Source: Roseiarcus sp963709185
GTDB lineage: Bacteria > Pseudomonadota > Alphaproteobacteria > Rhizobiales > Beijerinckiaceae
Assembly (NCBI GenBank): GCA_963709185.1
Contig: CAVPVQ010000025.1
Coordinates: 1-64,000, forward strand
DNA length: 64,000 bases
Direction: 5' to 3'
Part shown: positions 55,999 through 64,000 of the stretch, piece by piece
Layout: every line of letters starts with the position of its first letter
How positions within the stretch are numbered: the stretch's first letter is position 1
Translations under genes and position numbers: made by a program
The notes under the pieces: generated by a model
Databases searched by the model: none
The model's input: the letters and a program-made list of their open reading frames with translations, nothing else
What the model was told of the DNA's origin: nothing

Positions 55999-57381
55999 TT
56001 GCTAGCCCAGCATATCGACGCGATCAAAGAAAACAATCTTTGCTTCCGATGTGTCGGAGAGGCGTATCTCAGTGCTGAGGTACGGTCGCAGGGGAAACGC
56101 AGAAAGTGTTCTTACTGTGGGAGGACTAGGCGATGCTATGACATCGGAATGATGGCGGAGCGGATTGAAGCGGTATTCGAGGAGCACTACGTCCGAACTT
56201 CCGATCAGCCTAACTCGTGGCAAGTCACCATGCTCAGCGACCCGGAATCGAACTACGATTGGGAGCGCGACGGCGAACCCGTCGTCTACGCAATCATGAA
56301 TGCCGCGGATACGCCGGAGACCGCCGCGGAAGACATTCAAAAGATTCTTGAGGAGAAGCACGAAGACTTCGACTCATCTGCGATGGGTGAGGAGACCGAA
56401 TTTTCTGCGGGATCCTATTATGAGGAAAAGGGGACGAGCGATGCCGCCTGGCAAGAGGAATGGCACTCCTTCGAGACATCGCTGAAAACACAGGCGCGCT
56501 TTTTCAATCGGACGGCCGCCGACCATCTTGCATCCGTCTTCGACGGGATCGACGCGATGCGAACGCACGATGGACGCCCACTTGTTGCCGACGCCGGTCC
56601 TGGCGCCGCCTTTGGCTTTGTATATCGGGCCCGCGTGTTCCAATCGGATGAGAAGCTTGAAATCGCGTTGTGTCGACCTGATCGGCACTTGGGATCGCCG
56701 CCGGCGTTAGTCGCCAGTGCCGGACGAATGAATGCCCGAGGTATCTCTGTGTTTTACGGTGCCAATGATCCCATGGTGGCGATTGCAGAGGTACGGCCAC
56801 CCGTCGGGAGCCAAGTTGCGGTTGCACGCTTCGAAATCATCAAGCGACTGAGGCTCCTCGATCTCACCGCTTTGGGTGCCGTCAGCGTCGCAGGAAGCGT
56901 ATTTGATTCTGGTCTCGCTGGACGGTTGGAACGGGCGATGTTTCTGCGATCGCTTAGCGGGCGCATCACCCGGCCAGTCATGCCCGACGATGAGGCGCTT
57001 GATTACTTGGCGACCCAGGCCGTGGCCGATTTTCTCGCTACGGCGACGAGCGCGCCTTTGGACGGCATTATCTTCCCGTCCGCCCAGTCGGCGGGAGACG
57101 TTCTAAACGTGGTGCTTTTTCATAGGGCAGCCCGAATCGAGTCGCTCGAGATTCCAGAAGGGACTGACATCCAGGCAAGGACTGGAATGATGGGAGAGGA
57201 CGGCTGGGAATCCGACTACTCGGTTATCGAGGAAACGCCGCCAACAAAACGGGCGGCGGTCGCGGAGGAAAATAGGGCCGGTTGGCCGCCTGACCTTGGC
57301 GCGTTGATCCGACCGCCTTGGGAGCTAGCTGACGCTGAATTCGCGGGAGCCGGCTCTCCGTATTGCAATCGACAGCGTTAA
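55999..57381 (+). CDS. RES-domain protein with HEPN/RES N-terminal domain
   Basis: 460 residues from the TTG at 55999, which has GGAGG 9 bases upstream; the frame is open further without one. The N-terminal 40 residues carry a zinc-ribbon-like CFRC...CSYCGRTRRC motif, followed by a helical region (about 50-170). The RES domain begins at FGFVYRARVFQ and shows SAGRMNARGISVFYGANDPM VAIAEVRPPVGSQVAVARFE. The invariant Arg, Tyr and Glu of RES NAD+-phosphorylase toxins can be placed there. No Xre-type antitoxin gene adjoins it, so it may be a self-contained NAD-depleting defence protein. Confidence 0.8.
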   Translation: MLAQHIDAIKENNLCFRCVGEAYLSAEVRSQGKRRKCSYCGRTRRCYDIGMMAERIEAVFEEHYVRTSDQPNSWQVTMLSDPESNYDWERDGEPVVYAIMNAADTPETAAEDIQKILEEKHEDFDSSAMGEETEFSAGSYYEEKGTSDAAWQEEWHSFETSLKTQARFFNRTAADHLASVFDGIDAMRTHDGRPLVADAGPGAAFGFVYRARVFQSDEKLEIALCRPDRHLGSPPALVASAGRMNARGISVFYGANDPMVAIAEVRPPVGSQVAVARFEIIKRLRLLDLTALGAVSVAGSVFDSGLAGRLERAMFLRSLSGRITRPVMPDDEALDYLATQAVADFLATATSAPLDGIIFPSAQSAGDVLNVVLFHRAARIESLEIPEGTDIQARTGMMGEDGWESDYSVIEETPPTKRAAVAEENRAGWPPDLGALIRPPWELADAEFAGAGSPYCNRQR

Positions 57382-57540
57382 GGTCCATCGCGTGCGGCGG
57401 GTGCAATTCGAGACCGAGGAATTCGCGGTGCGCCGGCACCGTTGGGAAAAGAGAGAGCCAGATTTCTAGTTGTTAGCTTGCAATAGGGTCGTGGATGTGT
57501 GGTGCAATTCTCGCTCCTGAGGCGTCGCCGAAATCTCCTG

Positions 57541-58440
57541 AGAGTCTGTTTGAGAATGGCTCAATGGACGATTCGCCGCCACAAGAGGCTGCCCAGGGCG
57601 ACGTGGATCATCGCCTTGGAGACGTCGATCCGTTTTTCGTAGTCGCGCACCAAGCGACGCCAGCGCGTCATCCATCCGAAGGTTCGTTCGACCACCCACC
57701 GTCGCGGCAGGACCTGGAAGCCCTTCTGGCCGTCGATGCGCCTGATCACCTCGATCACGAAGTCCTTGTAAGCGGCTTTGTCCATGAGCGTGCGCCGGTC
57801 GTAGGCGCCGTCGGCGAAGAGATGCTTGACCCATGGCCAGCGCTTGCGGATCTGATCGAGGATCATCTGCGCGCCGGCGCTGTCGGAGATGTCGGCGGTG
57901 GTCAGGTTGATCATGAGGAGCCGGCCGTCGGTGTCGACCGCGATGTGGCGCTTGCGTCCGACGATCTTCTTGCCGGCGTCGTAGCCGCGAGCCTCGGCGC
58001 CGGGCGCCTTGACGCTCTGGCTGTCGATGACGCCGGCCGACGGGCTCGCCTCGCGCCCAACCCTTTCGCGATCGATCATCACCGCCATGTCGTGGATCGT
58101 CTCGAAGAGGAACCGCCGCACGAAGCGGCGAAACCACCAGTAGACGGTCCCCGAGGGCGGAAAATCCTTTGGCAACATGCGCCACCCGGCGCCGGAGCGC
58201 GCCATGTAACGGATGGCGTTCAGAACCTCGCGAAGATCGGTCGTCGGTTTGCGTCCGCGCTTGGCCGGCTTCGGCAGGAACGGTCCCATCCGCTCCCACT
58301 CCTCATCCGTGAGATCGGTCGGGTAGCGCTTGGTCTTCTTCGCGATATCGGCCATCCGGCCACGGCTTGCTGAGGTCCACATCGCAAGCTTGAATCATGC
58401 CCGTGAAAACACCGCAATCCCATTCTCAAACGGGCTCTGA
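57541..58440. mobile_element. Complete IS5-family insertion sequence
   Basis: Imperfect terminal repeats end with the same 13 bases: 57541-57560 (GAGAGTCTGTTTGAGAATGG) and the reverse complement of 58420-58440 (TCAGAGCCCGTTTGAGAATGG without the first base). The element is about 0.9 kb with one intact transposase. Its right end cuts into a cyclase/TPR-type gene fragment. Confidence 0.75.
57561..58382 (-). CDS. IS5-family DDE transposase (intact)
   Basis: 273 residues. The N-terminal DUF4096 part reads RYPTDLTDEEWERMGPFLPK and LREVLNAIRYMARSGAGWRM LPKDFPPSGTVYWWFRRF. The DDE core has SAGVIDSQSVKAPGAEARGY DAGKKIVGRKRHIAVDTDG (first Asp), LFADGAYDRRTLMD (second Asp) and VVERTFGWMTRWRRLVRDYE KR (Glu). 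The length and motifs are complete, so it may be active. It belongs to the element bounded by the repeats at 57541 and 58440. Confidence 0.9.
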   Translation of the reverse strand: MWTSASRGRMADIAKKTKRYPTDLTDEEWERMGPFLPKPAKRGRKPTTDLREVLNAIRYMARSGAGWRMLPKDFPPSGTVYWWFRRFVRRFLFETIHDMAVMIDRERVGREASPSAGVIDSQSVKAPGAEARGYDAGKKIVGRKRHIAVDTDGRLLMINLTTADISDSAGAQMILDQIRKRWPWVKHLFADGAYDRRTLMDKAAYKDFVIEVIRRIDGQKGFQVLPRRWVVERTFGWMTRWRRLVRDYEKRIDVSKAMIHVALGSLLWRRIVH

Positions 58441-58711
58441 GCCAAAGAAGCGAGAAGCGCCAGCGCCGCTTCTAGTGGTGACCGCTGCCTTGCTCCTCGT
58501 GATCGCCGCTGGCGCGTGGTATCTCCTCGTCGCGCACAGAGTGGCGGAGGTCGCGACAAAACCGGCCGAGCCCGTCGCCTCGAACACGGTCGCGCCGGCG
58601 AAGCCCGAGCATCTTTCCATTGTGGTGCTGCCCTTCACAAATCTCTCGAATGATCCCGCCCAAGACTATTTCGCCGACGGCGTCACCGAGAACCTGACGA
58701 CCGATCTCTGA
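58441..58711 (+). pseudogene. Fragment of a cyclase/TPR-type membrane protein, cut by the IS
   Basis: The frame continues from the IS end into PKKREAPAPLLVVTAALLLV IAAGAWYLLVAHRV (a membrane helix), then PEHLSIVVLPFTNLSNDPAQ DYFADGVTENLTTDL and a stop. The last segment is the well-known linker of adenylate-cyclase and TPR proteins, which normally goes on for several hundred residues. The N-terminal catalytic domain and the C-terminal repeats are both missing. It is a relic. Confidence 0.7.
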
Positions 58712-58781
58712 ATGATGGAGGCATAGTCGGTGTCGGCATCTTCCCGCTGCGGCTTCCAGCGTCCCCGTCGCGCCGATCAAC

Positions 58782-59150
58782 TCATGAAAAGTCTCGCGCC
58801 TCCACGTCGTTGTGGTGTTTAGTCTCCGGTCTCTTGAACTGCGTTCCAATGTGCACTGCACCGGCACCAACGAATCCGTCCGGCATGCCTGCTGCCTTCA
58901 CGATAATGTCGCCAATTCGACCCACCGGTGTGGCGGTCAGATCGAGCGCAGCGGCCACCAAGCAAATTGTGGCCGCTAGTGCACCTGCGTCCCTCCAAAT
59001 GAGCAATTCGGGGTTTTCATAACACGCTCTCACTAGCGTGGCATCGACGGCAAACTGGATCGTCGTTCCTTGAGCGGTTTCCAGAATCTCGGCTCGAAAG
59101 CAGCTCTTGGCTTCGCTTAGTGTTTTCTGCGCGGGGCGCCGGCGGCTCAT
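58782..59150 (-). CDS. Short nitroreductase-like protein, possibly truncated
   Basis: 122 residues. The stretch YENPELLIWRDAGALAATIC LVAAALDLTATPVGRIGDII V...FVGAGAVHIGTQ resembles the C-terminal half of nitroreductase/SagB-type flavoproteins, where LVAAAL.L...P.G contacts FMN. The N-terminal FMN half is missing, so it is either a fragment or a divergent short member. No ribosome site stands out. It lies between the IS and the HerA gene, with a gap of about 280 bases to the latter. Confidence 0.45.
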   Translation of the reverse strand: MSRRRPAQKTLSEAKSCFRAEILETAQGTTIQFAVDATLVRACYENPELLIWRDAGALAATICLVAAALDLTATPVGRIGDIIVKAAGMPDGFVGAGAVHIGTQFKRPETKHHNDVEARDFS

Positions 59151-59430
59151 AAGTATCCCTTCGGGAGCGACCGCCTTGTCGTGAGGAAGGATACCGCGAT
59201 GCTACGCAGCTAAGTCGGCTTTATGAGCGAGGCTAGCTGCACAGCATGGGTCGGATGACGTTGATCACGGGCGACGAGCGACGTCGTGGGACAAGGAAGC
59301 GGTCGCCAATATCGTACGCATCCCGAAACGGAACAAAAGTCATGGCCGCTCCTGATTCAATACGGCCCAGTGATGCACAATTCCTGATCCAATAGGGCGG
59401 TGCCCTTGCTTCCCTGAAGTGAGGCCTAGT

Positions 59431-61221
59431 CTAGAACGGGATCTCATCGTCCAGGTCCGCAAACGGCGGTGGCGCCGGAGCTGCCGCGGCCGGTGGGGGT
59501 GCTTGGGCAGCAGCGGGAACAGGCCGCGGATGGGCGCGGCGGTCAGTCCAGAACGCCTGATAGGGCGGGCCTTTGGAATCTGGTGGGTCAGGTGGCCGAT
59601 TAATGAAGAGCGGAACCGGCGCAGGAAGATCCGGCCCGATCACGATGGCTTCGCCAGGGGCTAGCATCGGGATGAACTGCGCAGCGCCCTTATCGAGATC
59701 ACCGCAGGCCCTTTCGACCGTCTCTCTGTCTTGATCGTTGGTGAGACGATGTACAAACAGCGTCCCTAGCTGGCTCAACACATCTTGAGGGATGTCTCGT
59801 GGGCGCTGCGTGGCCATCACACAAGTCAGGCCATACTTACGGCCTTCCTTGGCAATCAGACCGAAGGAATCCAACCGAACGCTGGCGTAATCATCGCCGA
59901 TAGTGCGACCCAGAAATTGATGGGCTTCATCGAGAAAAACGACCAGAGGTCGGGTCTTGAATTCGCCAGCCCGTGCCCGGTTGAGCAGATACCGACCGAT
60001 GATGTTCAGGACGATTTCGCGGGTGTTGTGCTCGAAGCGGACGTCCTTAAACGAAATGAGGGCAATGTCCTGATGATCATTTGCGAAGAAGCGGTCTAAC
60101 TCATCGACCATCGACGTCCCGTTCGTCCGGAAAATACACTCAAGCTCCCGGGAGTGAATAAGGGTAGTGATCCGCGCGACCAACGTCTCGCAGTGCCCGA
60201 TGGTGTTGTTTTCAACACCGCCATAGCTGCCGGCGATGTTGCCCGTGCCCCAGACGCACTCGTTCTTGATCTGCTCCGCCAGATTCAAGATATCGAAGTT
60301 GCAGACCGGCGCATGGACGTGAGTCCCGTGTGCGGCCAACGCTACCAGCACCGGCGCGCGGGGCCGATTTAGCTTCTCTAACAAGCCATTCTGAATCTGA
60401 ACGCCGGCGATCGGCGCGCCGTTGGCGGCGGCCACAAGTTTTAGGCTTTTAATGGCCTCCCGAAGCTTCGGCCCCTGGCTTTGTCCAGATGGCCGAAGCA
60501 GCGAAAAGAGATCGTCTTCAGTGATCTGCCGATACGGAAAATGCACGAGCTGTCGGCCAGGCTCGGCGTTGTCGAAGACAAACACCCTGTCCACGACGGC
60601 CATATTCGCGAACTCGCCCGTGGGATCGAGCACGACTGCCTTACCGCCTGCTTCCTTAAGCTGGTGAATCAATGTCGCAAGCGTCCAGCTCTTGCCCCCG
60701 CCTGTCGCGCCAAAGATCCCGCAATGTCGGCCAAAGACTTTTTCTGGCGGAAGGCAGATTTCGACATTGTCTCCCGCCTCGATCGAGCCAATTTTGAGCG
60801 ATAGTTCGTCGTTGGACGAAACGGCGTTTCGGATCAGTGCGGCGAGGGTTTTCGGCTCCGCGAGATATACGCCGTCGCCAATTCTCGGGAAATGAGGCAA
60901 CCCTCGCTGCAGCCGATGCGAGCCCTGTTCGACCGCGGCCAGCAACTGCACCCGCCCGATGGGATTCGGGTCGGGCGCTTCGCCAAGGCGGGGTTCAACC
61001 GTTAGTCGCTCGCCATCGGGAACTTTCGTTTCAACAACCCGGCCAAGGATCTTCACGCGCTCACAATCGACAAAGACGAAGTCGCCCACCGCGCCCTTTG
61101 CCAATCCGCGACGCTCCGGCCGCGCCGTGGCATTGGGCAAGTTCATGATTACTTGGGACGCGGTGACTTGGGTCACCGTGCCAATGTACCGATCGGGGTC
61201 GATAGGGTTGGGAAAGCTCAT
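59431..61221 (-). CDS. HerA-type ATPase/helicase of a SIR2-HerA pair
   Basis: 596 residues. An N-terminal HAS barrel (RYIGTVTQVTASQVIMNLPN, VGDFVFVDCERVKILGRVVE T) precedes the RecA core: Walker A GATGGGKSW (171-179), KAVVLDPTGEFANM, Walker B TRPLVVFLDEAHQFLGR and the sensor ATQRPRDIPQDVLSQLGTLF VHRL with the arginine finger region. The C-terminus is a Pro/Ala-rich tail. The start overlaps the SIR2 stop by 4 bases (ATGA). HerA assembles as a hexamer, and with SIR2 it forms a known antiphage complex. No NurA nuclease gene is present. Confidence 0.9.
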   Translation of the reverse strand: MSFPNPIDPDRYIGTVTQVTASQVIMNLPNATARPERRGLAKGAVGDFVFVDCERVKILGRVVETKVPDGERLTVEPRLGEAPDPNPIGRVQLLAAVEQGSHRLQRGLPHFPRIGDGVYLAEPKTLAALIRNAVSSNDELSLKIGSIEAGDNVEICLPPEKVFGRHCGIFGATGGGKSWTLATLIHQLKEAGGKAVVLDPTGEFANMAVVDRVFVFDNAEPGRQLVHFPYRQITEDDLFSLLRPSGQSQGPKLREAIKSLKLVAAANGAPIAGVQIQNGLLEKLNRPRAPVLVALAAHGTHVHAPVCNFDILNLAEQIKNECVWGTGNIAGSYGGVENNTIGHCETLVARITTLIHSRELECIFRTNGTSMVDELDRFFANDHQDIALISFKDVRFEHNTREIVLNIIGRYLLNRARAGEFKTRPLVVFLDEAHQFLGRTIGDDYASVRLDSFGLIAKEGRKYGLTCVMATQRPRDIPQDVLSQLGTLFVHRLTNDQDRETVERACGDLDKGAAQFIPMLAPGEAIVIGPDLPAPVPLFINRPPDPPDSKGPPYQAFWTDRRAHPRPVPAAAQAPPPAAAAPAPPPFADLDDEIPF

Positions 61222-62519
61222 GTCGCCCCCTCTCCCGTTTCCCTTAGCGCTCTGACGCGAGCCGCATGGCGTTCGCGATCAGTTTCGCCGATCAAGTCGG
61301 GCAACGCCGCAGCCATATCGTCGAAGCGGCCATTGATCAGATGAATGCGTGCATCGCCACTCTCGGCGAGCCGTGCAAATGCGCGAAGGAAGCGATTTGT
61401 CATCGGCTTTCCTTGCGCGATGGAATGATCGCCGGCGATCAAGGACTCTGATGTCAGAAATGCAGGGTCGCCTATGATCAGCCGCAACGACATGTTGGTC
61501 TCGACGGCCGACAGGATGGGTCGGGCCAAGTGATCGTCGTTAAAGCCAAATCCGAAAACGAGCAATGCAGTGTCAGGTTCTCTGAGGGCAGCTTGGAGTG
61601 CGCCGATCATGTCAAGGTAGGGCGCCTCAAATGACTCTTGGTATTTGCTGGAACGCGGATAGATCAGGACCGGCGAGCCTTTATCGCCTCGACCGCGGAC
61701 GATTTCGGAGCCGACCCGACGCCAGTCAATCGACCCATGAAGTTTATACAGGTGGAAGACATTCTCAACGTAATCGGGTGCCTCCTTGCCGGCATCGCGT
61801 CTTACAATGTCATAGCCGAAATGCAGTGGATCGTAGACCTGATCCAGCGCATGTGAAAAGCCGTCTATGATTGTGAAGCGATGTCGCCGGGCAGCCTCTT
61901 CGAAGCAGAGGTCGTAGTTGGTCGTAAACAACTTCGCGCGCGGCTTACGAACGCCGCGCCGGCCAATTTTCGTGATTAGTGCGGAGTGGGCGACGAGCTC
62001 CGTTTCAGAATCGACGAAATCGACGCGGGCAAGAATTGCGTCTTCCGCGTCCTTCACGAATTTCTTGGTCTGGTTAAAGGCTGCGTCTGCAGCGTTCTCA
62101 TGTAATTCGAGGTACAATTTGCAGAGCGTCAGAAGCCTTTCGATATTTTGATCGATCGGCGCCTCGGCAAAGCCATCGCACACAGCCTGAAAAGTGGCCT
62201 CGCCGACTTTGACTTTCACCGCGTTCCAGAGGTCCATCATGCCTGCGGGGGTAAGCTTCGGCGGCGGTGGTGCTTTGGGCGGCGGTGGCGGAACAGGCAC
62301 GGGGTTCTTGGCGGAGAATGAAGAGCCGCTGCCGGTCAGCACAAGAAGGTTCGTAGCGTTTAAGGCATTGAGGACGGCGCTCTCAATGAGCCGGCGGCCT
62401 CCTTGGGCCTCGACCTTCTGGTCCTCGCCGACCTTGTCAGCGAACAATCGCCAGCCTTCGCCAGGAACGAACAGGCGGAGATTTTCAGGACCGCACGGCC
62501 GACCGTCCCAATAGGCCAT
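61218..62519 (-). CDS. SIR2-family defence protein
   Basis: 433 residues from the ATG at 62519 (MAYWDGRPCG) with a G-rich site; the open frame extends 28 codons further. SIR2 motifs are NLLVLTGSGSSFSA near 58-70 (GAGxS equivalent), AKLFTTNYDLCFEEAARR, VFHLYKLHGSIDWRRVG with the catalytic His, and TALLVFGFGFNDDHLARPIL. A proline-rich insert (PVPVPPPPPKAPPPPK) follows the first motif, in the SIR2 nucleotide-binding loop. SIR2 proteins of this type hydrolyse NAD+ during phage infection. The stop overlaps the HerA start, so equal synthesis of the two subunits is likely. Confidence 0.88.
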   Translation of the reverse strand: MAYWDGRPCGPENLRLFVPGEGWRLFADKVGEDQKVEAQGGRRLIESAVLNALNATNLLVLTGSGSSFSAKNPVPVPPPPPKAPPPPKLTPAGMMDLWNAVKVKVGEATFQAVCDGFAEAPIDQNIERLLTLCKLYLELHENAADAAFNQTKKFVKDAEDAILARVDFVDSETELVAHSALITKIGRRGVRKPRAKLFTTNYDLCFEEAARRHRFTIIDGFSHALDQVYDPLHFGYDIVRRDAGKEAPDYVENVFHLYKLHGSIDWRRVGSEIVRGRGDKGSPVLIYPRSSKYQESFEAPYLDMIGALQAALREPDTALLVFGFGFNDDHLARPILSAVETNMSLRLIIGDPAFLTSESLIAGDHSIAQGKPMTNRFLRAFARLAESGDARIHLINGRFDDMAAALPDLIGETDRERHAARVRALRETGEGAT

Positions 62520-62772
62520 AAGCCCCCCAATTTCTGCCACCAGACAGCGACAACCATCGGCTCTACCGAACTCGGATACAACCCAGCCGCAAGTCACATA
62601 CATATCCGAAAAGCAACGGCACAGGTGACAAGGTCCGAACTGCCACTCGGTCGGTGGCCTTAAGGCGCGGAGCCGAAGCGGCGGTATTTGTCGCCACCAG
62701 CGAAGGACTCCTGAGTCAACTTAGTGAAATAAGAGGCGGGTTTCGTAAAATCCGACAGGAACGATCCGCGTT

Positions 62773-62849
62773 TGGCGCACCCGACACGATTCGAACGTAT
62801 GGCCTCTACCTTCGGAGGGTAGCGCTCTATCCAGCCGAGCTACGGGTGC
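62773..62849 (-). tRNA. tRNA-Arg (anticodon CCG)
   Basis: On the minus strand the gene reads 5' GCACCCG...CGGGTGC with a G discriminator and encoded CCA (77 bases in all). The D-arm is AGCTCGGCTGGATAGAGC, the anticodon stem-loop is TACC-CTCCGAA-GGTA (anticodon CCG), and the T-arm holds GTTCGAATC. It decodes CGG codons. It lies next to the defence island, a usual integration target. Confidence 0.95.
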
Positions 62850-63358
62850 CTGCAAGGCGGAACTACTCTTCGCTGATCACTCCGGTCTACGATGCTCTGA
62901 CGTGGCTAAAGCCGGTACAAGTCGCCGACCACCTGATGGCATTTGCCTGCTGGCGCCTACGCCAGAGTTTCCGCAGAGGTGGTTGCAATGTCGTTGCATC
63001 GCTTCCTGTCAACGTCGATCCAAAAAATTCGCTGTCTCTAACCTCCTCAATTCACTATCAAAATCGACCCACAAAACGCCGCTCAACCTTGACACTCTCG
63101 CCTTCGGAGGGCATCGCGCTCTATCAAGCCGCGCGACGATAAGCAGTTCTTAACAGCAGGGGGAGGCGGCGCATGTTCTGGGCGCCTTGCCTCAGAAAGG
63201 ACTGGCGTTTCGTTCGAAAGAGAGCGTGTGTGTGGGCGTCGCGCGATTGAGGACGCTGCGCGGCAAGGCCTACGCCCCGACGATCGAAGTCGATCCGGGG
63301 CTCGCGTTAGTGAGGGGTCCGGATTGGCCGGGCCCTCATCGACACGAAAGGCTAGACC
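62850..63358. other. Intergenic with a tRNA-like relic at 63094-63138
   Basis: No gene is recognised in about 500 bases. The stretch CGCCTTCGGAGGGCATCGCG, followed by CTCTATCAAGCCG, parallels the anticodon-to-D-arm part of the tRNA-Arg just upstream. It has several changes and no acceptor stem. It may be a decayed partial copy or a chance match. Confidence 0.4.
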
Positions 63359-64000
63359 ATGTCCACCAAGCTTACCGATAGCCAGCTCGCGATGCTGAGC
63401 GCCGCCGCGCAGCGCGAGGATCGTTGCCTTGTTTCTTCGCCAAATCTGAAGGGCGGCGCCGCGCAGAAAGTCGCGGCCAAGCTGGTCGCCGAAGGGCTCG
63501 TGAAGGAGATCAAGGCGAAGGCTGGAGTGCCGGTCTGGCGTCGCGATGGCGCAGACGGTCAGGCCTATGCGCTGAAGTTGACCGCAGCCGGCATGAAAAT
63601 GATCGCCGCTGACGCCGAGGGTGAAGTGGCGACGGAGCGCAGAGAAACGCCATCGCCGGAGTCTCTTGCCGCAGCGACGAGCTTGTCCGACGCGGCGGTG
63701 CAAGCGCCGGATGTCGGCAAGGCGGCTCCGCGCGAGGGCAGCAAGCTCGCCTCGGTGATCGCCTTGCTGCGGCGATCGGAGGGAGCGACAATTCTCGCTT
63801 TGACCGAGGCGACCGGTTGGCTGCCGCACACCACGCGCGCCGCAATCACGGGGGTGCGCAAGCGCGGCTATTCGGTGGTCCGTGAGCGAAGCGGGGAAGG
63901 CGGCTCCGTCTATCGCCTCTCCGACTCGCCAACTGAAGGAGCGCCTGCCATTGGCGGGTCTGGGGAACAGGCCGCAGGCCCCCGACGCGAACCCAAGGCG
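63359..64000 (+). CDS. DUF3489-domain protein, C-terminus beyond window
   Basis: The frame is open from the ATG at 63359 to the edge (214 codons). It starts MSTKLTDSQLAMLSAAAQRE DRCL, a conserved helical N-terminal part, then a linker. The DUF3489 domain reads REGSKLASVIALLRRSEGAT ILALTEATGWLPHTTRAAIT GVRKRGYSVVRERSGEGGSV YRL, a winged-helix-like fold. These proteins are common in Hyphomicrobiales and often sit near DUF2924 and recombinase genes of mobile regions. Their role is not established. The ribosome site is weak. Confidence 0.85.
   Translation, partial: MSTKLTDSQLAMLSAAAQREDRCLVSSPNLKGGAAQKVAAKLVAEGLVKEIKAKAGVPVWRRDGADGQAYALKLTAAGMKMIAADAEGEVATERRETPSPESLAAATSLSDAAVQAPDVGKAAPREGSKLASVIALLRRSEGATILALTEATGWLPHTTRAAITGVRKRGYSVVRERSGEGGSVYRLSDSPTEGAPAIGGSGEQAAGPRREPKA

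Noticed and set aside
59431..61221. HerA-NurA DNA repair pair
   Set aside because: No NurA gene is adjacent; the coupled partner is a SIR2-family protein, which indicates the defence-type pairing.
63094..63138. Second tRNA gene
   Set aside because: Only the anticodon-to-D-arm part resembles tRNA-Arg; the acceptor and T arms are missing, so at most a relic.
1..64000. CRISPR arrays, rRNA genes, replication origin
   Set aside because: No regularly spaced repeats, no rRNA signatures, no dnaA/repABC genes or DnaA-box clusters noticed.

Overview
The window is high-GC DNA from an alphaproteobacterium, most likely Hyphomicrobiales (Rhizobiales). This rests on codon use, IS families of rhizobial type, several TRAP transporters, a PQQ precursor peptide and a DUF3489 gene. 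I would not name a family or genus from sequence alone.

Layout. (1) 1-9 kb is IS-rich. It holds a cut-off IS701 transposase, a complete IS5/IS1182-type element, an IS5-type relic and an IS701 element split by an IS110-family element. Between them lie a small secreted protein, an NHL-repeat protein and a secreted MetX-like alpha/beta hydrolase. (2) 9.1-15.2 kb is a periplasmic redox block: cytochrome b561, a sorbosone-dehydrogenase-like protein, a di-haem cytochrome c, and a SoxC/SoxD-like pair with one frameshift each. (3) 15.2-28 kb is organic-acid uptake and metabolism: two TRAP systems, two FCD-type GntR regulators, an SDR, an Old Yellow Enzyme, a D-2-hydroxyacid dehydrogenase and an amidohydrolase. 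(4) 28.3-34.7 kb is a hexarate/sugar-acid module: 5-dehydro-4-deoxyglucarate dehydratase with an ABC importer (binding protein, two permeases, ATPase). An orphan pqqA lies inside it and is too short for ordinary ORF calling. (5) 34.8-42.8 kb holds a carboxylesterase, an NTF2-like protein, a third and intact TRAP system, benzoylformate decarboxylase and an RraA-like protein.

(6) 43.2-62.6 kb is a defence island ending near a tRNA-Arg(CCG). In order it holds an ImmA/IrrE-XRE pair divergent from a four-gene ubiquitin-like conjugation operon (Ubl, E2, JAB-E1 fusion, DUF6527). Next comes a BsuBI/PstI-type restriction-modification pair coupled to a DUF262 protein and a divergent RelA/SpoT-like protein. 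After these are a HEPN-like/membrane protein pair, a ComEC-like MBL hydrolase, a RES-domain NADase candidate, and a translationally coupled SIR2-HerA pair.

A striking quality feature is that about two thirds of the genes between 12.8 and 34.7 kb carry one or more single-base frameshifts, mostly insertions. Ordinary genes from 34.8 kb onward are intact. Either this segment is decaying or the assembly is poor there, so gene loss should not be concluded without read support.

Functionally, the metabolic half fits a scavenger of carboxylates, aromatic 2-oxo acids and hexarates with PQQ/cytochrome-linked periplasmic oxidation. The right-hand part is a mixed antiphage cargo region. The best candidates for little-described biology are the Ubl operon with its own XRE/IrrE switch and the R-M + DUF262 + RelA/SpoT operon.
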